A stretch of DNA of 64,000 nucleotides from Pseudomonas sp. Teo4. Lineage in GTDB: Bacteria > Pseudomonadota > Gammaproteobacteria > Pseudomonadales > Pseudomonadaceae. The stretch lies in assembly GCF_034387475.1 (NCBI RefSeq), contig NZ_JAXCIL010000002.1:1798001-1862000 (forward strand). The letters are read 5' to 3'. The notes below the pieces were generated by a model. It was not told the DNA's origin and searched no databases. It worked only from the letters and a program-made list of their open reading frames with translations. Below are positions 30,772 to 39,726 of this stretch, in pieces. The first letter of the stretch is position 1. The number at the start of each line of letters is the position of its first letter. Position numbers and translations under genes: made by a program.

Positions 30772-30830
30772 AAGTAACCCGCCGGAAGGGCGGAAAGGTG
30801 AATAAGCGCCTCCATGGCAAATGGATATTC
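30772..30830 (+). repeat. Dispersed repeat, left arm (distal part)
   Basis: AAGTAACCCGCCGGAAGGGC through TGGCAAATGGATATT; it is the complement, with scattered changes, of 30954-31015. It continues the left arm that stops at 29410, which shows that the IS entered this arm. Confidence 0.8.
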
Positions 30831-30858
30831 ACGCTGTATAAATGCAGCCACAAAGTTA

Positions 30859-30944
30859 GGTTTTTGATTTTTGGTTTTTGGTTTTTGGTTTTTGGTTTTT
30901 GGTTTTTGGTTTAAGTTGGTTTAAGTTGGTTTAAGTTGGTTTAA
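30859..30944. repeat. AT-rich tandem arrays at the repeat centre
   Basis: About seven copies of GGTTTTT (to about 30910) followed by four copies of GGTTTAAGTT. They lie exactly between the two inverted arms and look unlike the surrounding GC-rich DNA. Confidence 0.85.
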
Positions 30945-30953
30945 AAATTTGAG

Positions 30954-31240
30954 AGCATATCCATTTGCCAAGGCGACGCTTAATCACCTTTCCGCTCTTA
31001 CAGCGGGTCACTTTTTGGCAAGCGCCCCAAAAAGTAACCAAAAAAGTCTGGCTCCTACATCCGGCCCCTACGCTGCGCTCCGGGGTTCCCTCGCTCCGGT
31101 CTTGCTCCCGGAAGGACCGCGCTGTACGGCCCATCCTGGGCCGCAGCGCTTGACGGGCATCCATGCCCGTCACCTTCCTTCGCAAGACCTCCACTCGGCC
31201 TACTGACGTCGCAATCTGCTGCGTCTGAACTATCGCGCGC
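30954..31240 (-). repeat. Dispersed repeat, right arm (uninterrupted)
   Basis: Intact copy, in inverse orientation, of the element split by the IS. From the centre outward it reads CATATCCATTTGCC..., the CCAAAAAGTAACC block, the GGCTCCTACATCCGG block and TGACGTCGCAAT. Confidence 0.85.
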
Positions 31241-31301
31241 TAGAAGCAAGAGCAAGAGCAAGAGCGAGCAACAGCAAGAGCGAGCAAGAGCAAGAGCGAC
31301 A
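31241..31301. repeat. AGCAAG hexanucleotide array, right
   Basis: Nine or so degenerate copies of GCAAGA / GAGCAA, the mirror of the array at 29151-29198; the outer edge of the right arm. Confidence 0.8.
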
Positions 31302-31420
31302 GCTGAGGCGAAAACGGAGGCTGGTTTGGGATGGAGCTGGCAACGCTGATCAATGGGGATGTAATTGCCTGCGAAGGCAGGCAAGATGGCTGACATGCAT
31401 GTCCAGACAGGAAGCCCAGT

Positions 31421-32884
31421 GTGAGCCAAGCTTTTGTAGTCGTTGATACCCCCGAACAGGCTGTCGAGCGTCTGGCGGCCCTGCATGACCAGGCCACCGG
31501 AGCCCTCAGCCAGGCCCTGAAGCTCTACCTGAAGGACCGTACCCAGCCCAATGAAGACGAACGGGCCCTGTTCCGCTATCCGGCCCTGCGCCTGACCTAC
31601 CACAGCCACGGCGAGGTCGCCGCCACCACCCGCGCCTACGCAAAAGTCCAGGTGGCCGGCACCTACAGCGTCACCGTCACCCAGCCAGCCGCGTTTCGCA
31701 GCTACCTGCTGGAGCAACTGCGCCCACTGATGAACGACTACACCGTAACGGTGGAAGTCGGCGTCAGCGAACAGAACATCCCGTACCCCTACGTCGTCGA
31801 CCAAGGCGACGAGCTGGCCGGCAGCGGCATCACCGCCGCAGAGCTGGCGCGGGTTTTCCCCAGCACCGACCTTTCAGCCGCCACCGACAACATCGCCGAC
31901 GGCCTGTACGACTGGGGCAACGCCGAGACGCTGCCACTGGCATTGTTCGACGCCGCCCGCGTCGACTTCTCCCTGCGTCGCCTGGTGCACTACACCGGCA
32001 GCGACTGGCGCCACATGCAACCGTGGATCCTGCTCACCAACTACCACCGCTATGTCGACCAGTTCATCAGCCACGGCCTGGAACAACTGCGCGAAGACCC
32101 ACGCTTCGTACGCATGGTGCTGCCAGGCAACGTCGTGATCGAGAAGGGCATGGACCACGGTGAAGCACAGGCGCTGGTGGCCAGCGTGGTCTGGCACCGC
32201 TACCAGATGCCGGCCTATCACCTCATCGCCGGCGATGGTGACGGCATCACCCTGGTCAACATCGGTGTCGGCCCGTCCAACGCCAAGAACATCACCGACC
32301 ACCTGGCGGTGCTGCGTCCACACTGCTGGCTGATGATTGGCCACTGCGGTGGCTTGCGGCAGTCGCAGACCATTGGCGACTACGTGCTGGCGCACGCTTA
32401 TATGCGCCGTGACGGGATCCTCGACCGGGTGGTGCCGCCCAACATTCCGATTCCGGCCCTGGCCGAGGTGCAACTGGCACTGCAGGAGGCTGCTGCGCAG
32501 GTGACCGGCGAGCGGGGCGAGGCACTGAAAAAGCGCCTGCGTACCGGCACCGTGCTGACCTACGACGACCGTAACTGGGAGCTTCGCTGGGCCCAGGAGC
32601 GGCCACTGATCAACCTGTCCCGCGCCGTGGCGGTGGATATGGAAAGCGGCACCATCGCCGCCCAGGGCTACCGCCTGCGAGTCCCGTACGGCACCTTGCT
32701 GTGCGTGTCGGACAAGCCGCTGCACAGTGAAATCAAACTGCCTGGCTCGGCCAACGCCTTCTACAATCGCGCCGTCAGCCAGCACCTGAAAATCGGCATC
32801 GCTGCCCTCGATCTGTTGCGTACCGAGCTCAATTCGTTGCACTCGCGTAAACTGCGCAGTTTCGATGAGCCGCCGTTCCGCTGA
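31421..32884 (+). CDS. amn: AMP nucleosidase
   Basis: Cytoplasmic enzyme that splits AMP into adenine and ribose 5-phosphate. 487 residues from a GTG at 31421 preceded by AGGAAG. An N-terminal AMP-nucleosidase domain is followed by a phosphorylase-like domain with NIGVGPSNAKN, MIGHCGGLRQSQTIGDYVLA and VAVDMESGTIAAQGYR. rluE begins seven bases after its stop. Confidence 0.95.
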   Translation: MSQAFVVVDTPEQAVERLAALHDQATGALSQALKLYLKDRTQPNEDERALFRYPALRLTYHSHGEVAATTRAYAKVQVAGTYSVTVTQPAAFRSYLLEQLRPLMNDYTVTVEVGVSEQNIPYPYVVDQGDELAGSGITAAELARVFPSTDLSAATDNIADGLYDWGNAETLPLALFDAARVDFSLRRLVHYTGSDWRHMQPWILLTNYHRYVDQFISHGLEQLREDPRFVRMVLPGNVVIEKGMDHGEAQALVASVVWHRYQMPAYHLIAGDGDGITLVNIGVGPSNAKNITDHLAVLRPHCWLMIGHCGGLRQSQTIGDYVLAHAYMRRDGILDRVVPPNIPIPALAEVQLALQEAAAQVTGERGEALKKRLRTGTVLTYDDRNWELRWAQERPLINLSRAVAVDMESGTIAAQGYRLRVPYGTLLCVSDKPLHSEIKLPGSANAFYNRAVSQHLKIGIAALDLLRTELNSLHSRKLRSFDEPPFR

Positions 32885-32890
32885 GGATCC

Positions 32891-33526
32891 ATGCCCCTGC
32901 CACCCCGTTCCAAGCCGCGCCGCCCTTCGGCGCGGCCTACCGGCCCGCGTCGCCAGCCCAAGGCAACGCCGGCCGAGCCTCGCCTGATCCTGTTCAACAA
33001 GCCGTTCGACGTACTGACTCAGTTCAGCGACGGCGAAGGGCGCGCCACCCTCAAGGACTTCATCGACATTCCAGGCGTGTACCCCGCCGGTCGGCTGGAT
33101 CGTGACAGCGAAGGCCTGTTGTTGCTGACCAATGACGGAGGCTTGCAAGCGCGCATTGCCGACCCCAAGCACAAGTTGGCCAAAACCTATTGGGTGCAGG
33201 TGGAGGGTGAGCCAAGCGACGAGCAGTTGCAGCGGCTGCGTGACGGTGTCGAACTCAATGACGGGCCAACCTTGCCCGCCGAGGCACGGCGCCTGGAGGA
33301 GCCTGACCTGTGGCCGCGCAATCCGCCGGTGCGTTTTCGCAAGAGCGTGCCGACCAGTTGGCTGGAGCTGGTGATTCGCGAAGGGCGCAATCGCCAGGTG
33401 CGGCGGATGACGGCGGCTGTTGGCTTACCGACCCTGCGCCTGGTGCGGGTGCGCATTGGAGACTGGACCCTGGACGGCCTGGGCCAGGGCTGCTGGCGCG
33501 AGGTTTCGCCGAAGCTGGTGCGCTAG
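32891..33526 (+). CDS. rluE: 23S rRNA pseudouridine(2457) synthase
   Basis: RsuA-family pseudouridine synthase of 211 residues. Catalytic Asp is in [47 protein letters not shown] and [15 protein letters not shown] match E. coli RluE closely. It has an Arg/Pro-rich basic N-terminal tail and no S4 domain, as in RluE. It follows amn closely. Confidence 0.94.
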   Translation: MPLPPRSKPRRPSARPTGPRRQPKATPAEPRLILFNKPFDVLTQFSDGEGRATLKDFIDIPGVYPAGRLDRDSEGLLLLTNDGGLQARIADPKHKLAKTYWVQVEGEPSDEQLQRLRDGVELNDGPTLPAEARRLEEPDLWPRNPPVRFRKSVPTSWLELVIREGRNRQVRRMTAAVGLPTLRLVRVRIGDWTLDGLGQGCWREVSPKLVR

Positions 33527-33580
33527 CCCTGCCGGATGAGCGACTGCCCTGATCAAACCTCCCAAGCTTGCTAGGTCCTT

Positions 33581-33689
33581 GTGGGAGCTGGCGCCAGCCT
33601 GCGATGGACCGCAAAGCGGTTCTGCTGTGGCAGCCGTTGCTCTACTGCGAGCGCTTCGCGCTCGATCGCAGGCTAACGCCAGCTCCCAC
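33581..33689. repeat. Inverted repeat with 25-base arms
   Basis: Arms 33581-33605 and 33665-33689 (GTGGGAGCTGGC... and its near complement); smaller hairpins (GACCGCAAAGCGGTT, GCGAGCGCTTCGCGCTCG) sit in the spacer. It differs from the GCCGGC-type REPs and lies between rluE and the convergent DUF2788 gene. Confidence 0.8.
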
Positions 33690-33695
33690 GGGTCG

Positions 33696-33899
33696 CTACA
33701 CCCCCTCCAGAAACCCCACCACCACGCTCTTGATGATGAAGGCCAGCACGCCCAGCCCCAGCACAAAGAACAGAATCAACGTGCCAAACCGGCCCGCCTT
33801 GGACTTCTTGGCCAGGTCCCAGACGATGAAGCCCATGAAACCGATCAGCACGGTGACGAGGACGATCATCATCCACTCTTCGAATACAGCCGGATCCAT
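33696..33899 (-). CDS. DUF2788 small membrane protein
   Basis: 67 residues with two membrane helices (about residues 9-29 and 40-62) and a short basic loop AKKSKAGRFG. Matches the DUF2788 family by sequence; function unknown. It follows the Lrp-type gene by 19 bases on the same strand. Confidence 0.85.
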   Translation of the reverse strand: MDPAVFEEWMMIVLVTVLIGFMGFIVWDLAKKSKAGRFGTLILFFVLGLGVLAFIIKSVVVGFLEGV

Positions 33900-33918
33900 C
33901 TGTTTTCTCCTGGGGCAA

Positions 33919-34395
33919 TTAGCGCAGGTGGGTCAATGGCATTTCGGTGCTGGCCAGCACCTGATTGAGCACGAAGCTCGAACGCACGCTGGTGACGCCT
34001 TCGATGCGGGTCAGGCTGCCTAGTAGCAATTTCTGGTAGTGATCCATGTCCGGCACCACCACCTTCAACTGATAGTCAGCGTCCATACCGGTCACCAGGC
34101 TGCATTCAAGTACCTGGGGCAGGTTGCGGATGGCGGCTTCGAAGGTTTCAAAGCGTTCCGGAGTGTGGCGGTCCATGCCGATCAGTACATAGGCCGTCAG
34201 GCTCAGGCCGAGTTTCTTGCGGTCGAGCAGGGCAACCTGACGCGAGATGTAGCCATCGTCTTCCAGTTGCTTGACCCGACGCGAGCACGGCGAGGGCGAA
34301 AGCCCGATACGTTCTGCCAGCTCCTGGTTGGAGATGCGCGCATCGCGCTGCAATTCGGCGAGGATGCTCAGGTCGTAGCGGTCAAGCTTGCTCAT
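33919..34395 (-). CDS. Lrp/AsnC-family regulator (first copy)
   Basis: 158 residues: an N-terminal winged HTH (LDRYDLSILAELQRDARISN, IGLSPSPCSRRVKQLE) and a C-terminal RAM ligand-binding domain. Likely an amino-acid-responsive regulator. The gap upstream has TTGCGCAA and GAGCAATCTTCGCAAT, which could be its own site. The ligand cannot be told from sequence. Confidence 0.9.
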   Translation of the reverse strand: MSKLDRYDLSILAELQRDARISNQELAERIGLSPSPCSRRVKQLEDDGYISRQVALLDRKKLGLSLTAYVLIGMDRHTPERFETFEAAIRNLPQVLECSLVTGMDADYQLKVVVPDMDHYQKLLLGSLTRIEGVTSVRSSFVLNQVLASTEMPLTHLR

Positions 34396-34499
34396 GGAAA
34401 AGGCCTTTTCTGTTCGGATTGCGGTGAATTATCGATCCAGGGTGAAAAATTGCGCAAGTGCTATTTATCTGAGCAATCTTCGCAATCATCTGCTGCGCC

Positions 34500-34709
34500 G
34501 CCTCCCGTATCGTTAACCACAGAATCACTGCCCGGACATGAGTCCACGGCGACGCGCCCTAGGCGGGCGGTCGCGGCCAGCCATCCAACAGGATCCGCCA
34601 GGCCCCCGGGCTACGCACCGTCCAGAAGACGATGTGAGGTGAGCCGGTGCCACAAGCGCCGAGCACGGACGACAATTCCCAAAGGGAGGCCCAGCGGCCT
34701 CCCTTTTTT
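34500..34709 (+). ncRNA. Candidate small RNA or leader transcript
   Basis: The 395-base gap between the Lrp gene and the DUF6515 gene has a strong + strand terminator at 34681-34709 but no gene upstream of it on that strand, so a short transcript probably ends there. The 5' end is a guess. The region is strongly self-complementary (CGCGCCCTAGGCGGGCGGTCGCG). A possible 34-codon frame at 34538-34642 (MSPRRRALGG...) lacks a ribosome site. I do not recognise the RNA family. Confidence 0.4.
34681..34709 (+). terminator. Rho-independent terminator
   Basis: GGGAGGCC pairs with GGCCTCCC across CAGC, flanked by AAA on the left and TTTTTT on the right. Confidence 0.85.
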
Positions 34710-34790
34710 CATGCCTGCGTTTTTCATCTGCCCGTGCCATGGGCGCGGTAGACTGGCGGCCAATGCAGCGCATCTACCGAGAGGAACAAC

Positions 34791-35633
34791 ATGAAGTCGC
34801 GCATCTGGCAGTTGGCAGGTGTTGGTTTGTTGGGGCTGGGCATCAGCCTGGGAGCCTTGGCCCAAGGGCCGGGTGATGAGCATGGCGGGCATGGCGACAA
34901 CGCTCAGCAAGACCCCAATGGCGGCGGCGCAGGCCGCTCGCCGCTCAACTCGCGCGACGAAGTGCGCCAGACGCAACCGCCGCGTCAGGGCTACTACCAG
35001 GATATTCCTCGACGCAATGGCGAAAACCGATCATGGGAGGCTGGTGGCCACGGGCAACGGCCCGGTGGTGACTGGCAAGGGCGTCCGGACGGCCATGGCA
35101 ATGGCTGGGGACCTGGGCCGCAGTATCGACCTGGACACACGGTAGATCGCTTCCCCGACCGCTCCTGGAAAGTGCCCTATCGCGGACAGGACTATTTCTA
35201 CTCCGGCGGCTACTGGTATCGACCGCATGGCGGCAGCTATATCGTGGTGACGCCACCCTATGGCGTGCGGGTCGACTACCTGCCGCCTTATGCCCGAGAG
35301 GTGTGGTTGGGCGGTGCGCTGTTCTTCCTGGTCGCCGATACCTATTACCAGTACCTGGCCGACAGCCGCGAGTATGTGGTGGTCAACCCGCCTGCGGCGA
35401 CACCTGCACCTGTAGCGCCGGCAGCCAGTGGCTATGACGTGGTGGCCTACCCGATGTATGGCCAAGGGCAGGAGCAGCAGGATCAGGACCGCTACCAGTG
35501 CCATCGCTGGGCGGTGAGCCAGTCGGGCTTCGACCCAGCCACGGCCAGTTATGCTCCGCCAGTCAACGTGGCAGACACCTACCGACGTGCGCTCGGCGCC
35601 TGCTTCAGCGGACGGGGCTACAGCATCAACTGA
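34791..35633 (+). CDS. DUF6515 family exported protein
   Basis: 280 residues with a signal peptide (MKSRIWQLAGVGLLGLGISLGALAQ is too long to be other than a leader; cleavage near ALA-QGP). A Gly/Gln/His/Arg-rich low-complexity stretch (about residues 25-125) precedes a Tyr-rich domain with YRGQDYFYSGGYWYRPHG and VVTPPYGVRVDYLP, and a C-terminal YQCHRWAVSQSGFDP segment. Probably periplasmic or surface-located; function unknown. Confidence 0.82.
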   Translation: MKSRIWQLAGVGLLGLGISLGALAQGPGDEHGGHGDNAQQDPNGGGAGRSPLNSRDEVRQTQPPRQGYYQDIPRRNGENRSWEAGGHGQRPGGDWQGRPDGHGNGWGPGPQYRPGHTVDRFPDRSWKVPYRGQDYFYSGGYWYRPHGGSYIVVTPPYGVRVDYLPPYAREVWLGGALFFLVADTYYQYLADSREYVVVNPPAATPAPVAPAASGYDVVAYPMYGQGQEQQDQDRYQCHRWAVSQSGFDPATASYAPPVNVADTYRRALGACFSGRGYSIN

Positions 35634-35642
35634 GGCTTGGTG

Positions 35643-35735
35643 GGCCTCATCGCTGGCAAGCCAGCTCCCACAGGTACGGCAGTGATCTCAAGATCTGCGC
35701 CGTCCATGTGGGAGCCGGCTTGCCGGCGATAGGGC
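35643..35735. repeat. Paired REP element
   Basis: Arms 35643-35672 and 35707-35735 with core GCCGGCTTGCCGGCGAT on the right. Located between convergent genes. Confidence 0.8.
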
Positions 35736-35761
35736 CCCTGTAGATTCCGCTGAAGACCCGA

Positions 35762-36631
35762 TCAGACCGGGTCCGCATGCACGATCACATCCGCCTTCGG
35801 ATAACGCTGGCGGATGGCCGCAGAAGCCGCCACGCACAACGCATGCGCCTCATGCAGTGGCAGGTCCCCCGGCAATTCCAGATGTAATTGCACGAACCAT
35901 TGGTTGCCCGACATCCGCGTACGCAGATCGTGCACCCCTTTCACCCCAGGTATGGCCAGTACTTGCTCGACCATGCCTTCGGCAACATCCCCCGGCAGCT
36001 CCTGATCCATGAGAATCGCCGTGCTCTCCCGGGCAATCTGCAGCGCGCTCCAGAGGATGTAGGCGGCAATGCCCAGGCCGAACAGCGCGTCCAGTTGCGG
36101 CCAGCCGAAGCGAGCCAGCAGCAGGGCCAGCAGAATGCTGCCGTTGAGCAGCAGGTCGGAGCGGTAGTGCAGCGAGTCGGCGCGAACTGCCGTGGAGCCG
36201 GTCAGGCGGATCACCTTGTGCTGAAACGCCAGCAACGCCAGGGTCAGCGCCAGCGACAGCAGCATCACGGCTATGCCGATGGCGGTGTCGCCCAGAGGCT
36301 GTGGGTTCTGCAACCGCTCGACCGCCTGCACCGCAATCAGCACCGCGCTACCGCCAATGAACAACGCCTGGGCCATGCCGGCCAGGGCCTCGGCCTTGCC
36401 ATGGCCGAAGCGGTGGTCGTCATCGGCCGGGCGCAAGGCATAGTGCACAGCCAGCAGGTTGAGGAACGAGGCGACTGCGTCCAGCGCCGAATCGGTCAAA
36501 CCCGCCAGCAGGCTGACCGAGCCACTCAGCCACCAGGCAATCGCCTTGCTCAGCACCAGAATGCTGGCCACGGCCAACGAGGCGCGGGTGGCCAGGCGCA
36601 GCAGCCGTTGGTGTTCAACCGAAGTGGTCAT
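35762..36631 (-). CDS. fieF: Cation diffusion facilitator, FieF type
   Basis: Inner-membrane Fe/Zn/Cd-proton antiporter family, 289 residues from the ATG at 36631. Six helices are followed by a cytoplasmic C-terminal domain with His residues. Transport-site residues are in LTDSALD and RADSLHYRSD, and HRFGHGKAE is present. Which metal it exports here is not fixed by sequence. Confidence 0.9.
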   Translation of the reverse strand: MTTSVEHQRLLRLATRASLAVASILVLSKAIAWWLSGSVSLLAGLTDSALDAVASFLNLLAVHYALRPADDDHRFGHGKAEALAGMAQALFIGGSAVLIAVQAVERLQNPQPLGDTAIGIAVMLLSLALTLALLAFQHKVIRLTGSTAVRADSLHYRSDLLLNGSILLALLLARFGWPQLDALFGLGIAAYILWSALQIARESTAILMDQELPGDVAEGMVEQVLAIPGVKGVHDLRTRMSGNQWFVQLHLELPGDLPLHEAHALCVAASAAIRQRYPKADVIVHADPV

Positions 36632-36656
36632 GCCGGGGGCGATGTCCTTGTGTGGC

Positions 36657-37076
36657 TCAGGCGGCTGGAACCAGGCCGTAAGCGGCCAGTTGCTCGACGC
36701 TGCCACGGTGCTGGATCAGCCGTGGGTCGTTCAGCGGCAGGCGCTGGCCCAGTTCGCTTTCGATAATGGCTTGTAGCTTGAGGTTGTCGACCTTGCCGTC
36801 CGGGGTGATGGCTTCGCGCAGTTTTTCAGGCGCGACCTGGGCGGTGGTGCCGCCTGGGTAGTAGATGGCGCCAGTGGCGAAGTCGACGCCGAAGGCGATC
36901 AGGCCAGGGATGACGTAGAACAGGATGCCGATGGCATCGAGCGCGGCGACCACAGGGTCGATCTTGCCTTCGATCTGGCCGCGACGGTCAGGGTAGAACA
37001 GCGTGCCGCAGGCCGTCAGCTGGGTCAGCAGGGTGGCGATGAGTACGCTGCCAATGACGCGGGAAGGGATACGCAT
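36657..37076 (-). CDS. Small lipoprotein, YceK-like
   Basis: 139 residues from the ATG at 37076; lipobox LTAC with Cys23, then GTLFYPDRRGQIEGKIDP and a hydrophobic stretch (DAIGILFYVIPGLIAFGVDFA). It lies 25 bases upstream of the fieF start on the same strand, so it may be cotranscribed with it. Function unknown. Confidence 0.8.
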   Translation of the reverse strand: MRIPSRVIGSVLIATLLTQLTACGTLFYPDRRGQIEGKIDPVVAALDAIGILFYVIPGLIAFGVDFATGAIYYPGGTTAQVAPEKLREAITPDGKVDNLKLQAIIESELGQRLPLNDPRLIQHRGSVEQLAAYGLVPAA

Positions 37077-37164
37077 GTGAATCTCCGGAAAGGTGTACTG
37101 CAAGGCTGGGCGAAACGCCAGCACCTGATGCTAAGACCATGATAGAGCAGGCTCGGTTCGCCGT

Positions 37165-37170
37165 TATACT
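37165..37170 (+). promoter_or_regulatory. Candidate -10 box for hrpB
   Basis: TATACT 24 bases upstream of the hrpB ATG, in a short AT-rich patch. No clear -35 box is visible at the usual distance. Confidence 0.35.
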
Positions 37171-37193
37171 CGGGCGATTGTTCGAGGACCACC

Positions 37194-39722
37194 ATGATTT
37201 CATTACCAATCGATGCTGTCTTGCCCGCTTTGCGCCGGGCGCTGGAAAACCGTGACGAAGCGGTGCTCGAGGCGCCTCCCGGTGCGGGCAAGACCACCCG
37301 GGTGCCTTTGGCCCTGTTGGACGAGCCGTGGATGGCCGGCCAGACCATCCTCATGCTCGAACCACGCCGCCTGGCCGCCCGTGCCGCAGCCGAGCGCCTG
37401 GCCAGCGAGCTGGGTGAGAAGGTTGGGGAAACCGTGGGTTACCGCATCCGGCTGGACAGCAAGGTGGGGCCGAACACCCGTATCGAGGTGGTCACCGAAG
37501 GTATCCTCACCCGTCGTCTGCAGTCCGACCCGGCGCTGGATGGGGTGGGCCTGCTGATTTTCGACGAATTTCACGAACGCAGCCTGGATGCCGACCTGGC
37601 CCTGGCCCTTAGCCTCAATGGCCGTGAGCTGTTGCGTGACGAGCCGCCGCTGAAGATTCTGCTGATGTCTGCAACCCTGGAAGGCGAGCGCTTGTCGCGC
37701 CTGCTGGACGATGCGCCTGTGGTCAGCAGCGAGGGCCGCATGCACCCTGTGGATATCCACTGGGGGCGGCCGTTCCAGCCAGGTGAATTCATCGAGCCGC
37801 GGGTCGTGGACAGTGTGCTTCACGCCTTGGCGGACCAGACCGGCAGTTTGCTGGTCTTCCTGCCAGGTCAGGCCGAGATTCGCCGCGTTCACCAGAGCCT
37901 TCAGGATGCTTTGAGCGAGCGTGCCGACATTCTGCTGTGCCCATTGCACGGCGAGCTTGACCTCAATGCCCAGCGCGCGGCCATCGACCCCGCGCCCAAA
38001 GGCCAGCGCAAAGTGGTGCTGGCTACCAACATTGCTGAAACCAGCCTGACCATCGACGGCGTACGTGTGGTGATCGATGCAGGCCTGGCGCGCGTGCCGC
38101 GTTTCGACCCGGGTAGTGGCATGACCCGCCTGGACACGCAGCGTATTTCCCGCGCCAGCGCCACCCAACGAGCGGGGCGCGCCGGTCGACTTGAGCCGGG
38201 CGTGTGCTACCGCCTGTGGAGCGAAGCCCAGCACGACCAGTTGGCGGCCCACGGTACAGCCGAAATGCTTCAGGCCGACCTCGCAGGCCTGGCCTTGCAA
38301 CTGGCGCGATGGGGCGTTGAACCAGGCCAACTGCGCTGGCTCGACCAGCCGCCAGCTGCCGCGCTCGGTCAGGCCAAGGACCTGCTGGCACGTCTCGGTG
38401 CGTTCAAACCGGGCAGTCGCGATCACCTCAGTGACCACGGCCAGGCCATGGCCGAGCTGCCGGCCCACCCGCGCATCGCTCATTTGCTGTTGCGCGGGCA
38501 GAGCCTGGGCTTGGCCGAGATGGCCTGCGATGTCGCCGCCTTGCTGGGCGAGCGCGATATCCAGCGCGGTGGTGGGGCCGACCTGCACAGCCGACTGGCG
38601 CTGGTGAGCGGTGAGACCAAGGCAGGTCGTGGCGGCCAAGGGGGCGTGCAGCGCGCCCGCCAGCTGGCCCGCCAGTATCGGGGGCTGTTGAGGGGGAAGG
38701 CCGGTACCGCTGTTGCTGACCCTGATCATCAGCGATGGCTCGGCGCCCTGTTGGCGCTGGCCTACCCCGATCGAGTTGCACAGCAGCGCCGCGAAGGCGG
38801 TGCCGAGTACCGCCTGGCCAACGGCCGTGCTGCGCTGTTCGCCGAAGTCGATGCCCTGATGAAGTGCCCATGGTTGGTGATCGCCGACCTGGGCAGTCGC
38901 CAGGGACAGCGGGAAGAACGCATCTACCTGGCGGCTGAATTCGATCCCGCATTGCTGGAGGGGGTGTTGGCCGAACAGGTCGAAACCCTCGACATTCTCG
39001 ACTGGGACGAGCGTGAGCAAGTCTTGCGTGCCGAGCGCCAGCGCAAGGTGGGCGAGCTGGTACTCAGTCGCGAGCCGCTGCCGGGCTTGGATGAAGAGGC
39101 GCGCGCCAAAGCCCTGCTTGGCCTGGTGCGACGCAAGGGCTTGAACCTGCTGACCTGGACGCCGGAGCTGCGCCAGTGGCAAGCGCGTGTGGCGTTGTTG
39201 CGCCAGCTTGACCTCGAGAAGGGCGGCCAGAGTGAATGGCCTGATCTAGCCGATGAGGCATTACTGGCAAGCCTCGAAGGCTGGTTGCAACCCTACCTTG
39301 GCAAGGTCTCGCGACTTAGCCATTTTGCCTCGTTGGATTTGCCCTCGATCCTGCGCAACCTGTTGCCCTGGCCGTTGCCGCAGCGTTTGGACGAGCAGGC
39401 GCCGCAGTCCATAACCGTGCCATCAGGGTCGAACATCAGGCTCGATTACAGTGAGTTTCCGCCGATTCTCGCCGTGCGCCTGCAAGAGCTTTTCGGCTTG
39501 TCGGATACGCCACGTATTGCGCAAGGGCGTCTGCAGGTGAAATTGCATCTGCTGTCACCTGCGCGACGACCGGTGCAGGTAACCCAAGACCTGGCGAACT
39601 TCTGGCGTACGACCTACGCACAGGTGAAGAAAGATTTGAAGGGGCGTTACCCGAAACACTACTGGCCGGATGACCCGTTGGTGGCCGAAGCCACCGCGCG
39701 GGCCAAACCGCGTGGTACTTGA
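37194..39722 (+). CDS. hrpB: ATP-dependent RNA helicase HrpB
   Basis: DEAH/RHA-type helicase of 842 residues. Walker A is APPGAGKTT, the DExH box DEFHERS, then MSATLEGERL, ATNIAETSLTIDGV and TQRAGRAGRLEPG. The HA2 region and the HrpB-specific C-terminal domain (YPKHYWPDDP at the end) are present. In E. coli HrpB is dispensable; its RNA target is unknown. Confidence 0.95.
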   Translation: MISLPIDAVLPALRRALENRDEAVLEAPPGAGKTTRVPLALLDEPWMAGQTILMLEPRRLAARAAAERLASELGEKVGETVGYRIRLDSKVGPNTRIEVVTEGILTRRLQSDPALDGVGLLIFDEFHERSLDADLALALSLNGRELLRDEPPLKILLMSATLEGERLSRLLDDAPVVSSEGRMHPVDIHWGRPFQPGEFIEPRVVDSVLHALADQTGSLLVFLPGQAEIRRVHQSLQDALSERADILLCPLHGELDLNAQRAAIDPAPKGQRKVVLATNIAETSLTIDGVRVVIDAGLARVPRFDPGSGMTRLDTQRISRASATQRAGRAGRLEPGVCYRLWSEAQHDQLAAHGTAEMLQADLAGLALQLARWGVEPGQLRWLDQPPAAALGQAKDLLARLGAFKPGSRDHLSDHGQAMAELPAHPRIAHLLLRGQSLGLAEMACDVAALLGERDIQRGGGADLHSRLALVSGETKAGRGGQGGVQRARQLARQYRGLLRGKAGTAVADPDHQRWLGALLALAYPDRVAQQRREGGAEYRLANGRAALFAEVDALMKCPWLVIADLGSRQGQREERIYLAAEFDPALLEGVLAEQVETLDILDWDEREQVLRAERQRKVGELVLSREPLPGLDEEARAKALLGLVRRKGLNLLTWTPELRQWQARVALLRQLDLEKGGQSEWPDLADEALLASLEGWLQPYLGKVSRLSHFASLDLPSILRNLLPWPLPQRLDEQAPQSITVPSGSNIRLDYSEFPPILAVRLQELFGLSDTPRIAQGRLQVKLHLLSPARRPVQVTQDLANFWRTTYAQVKKDLKGRYPKHYWPDDPLVAEATARAKPRGT

Positions 39723-39726
39723 GCGG

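Noticed and set aside
30859..30944. Tandem GGTTTTT/GGTTTAAGTT arrays as a CRISPR array
   Set aside because: Units are 7-10 bases with no spacers and no cas genes nearby.
34500..34709. Known RNAs (tmRNA, RNase P, 6S, cobalamin riboswitch) for the orphan transcript
   Set aside because: None of their signature segments could be found in the region; left as an unassigned candidate.
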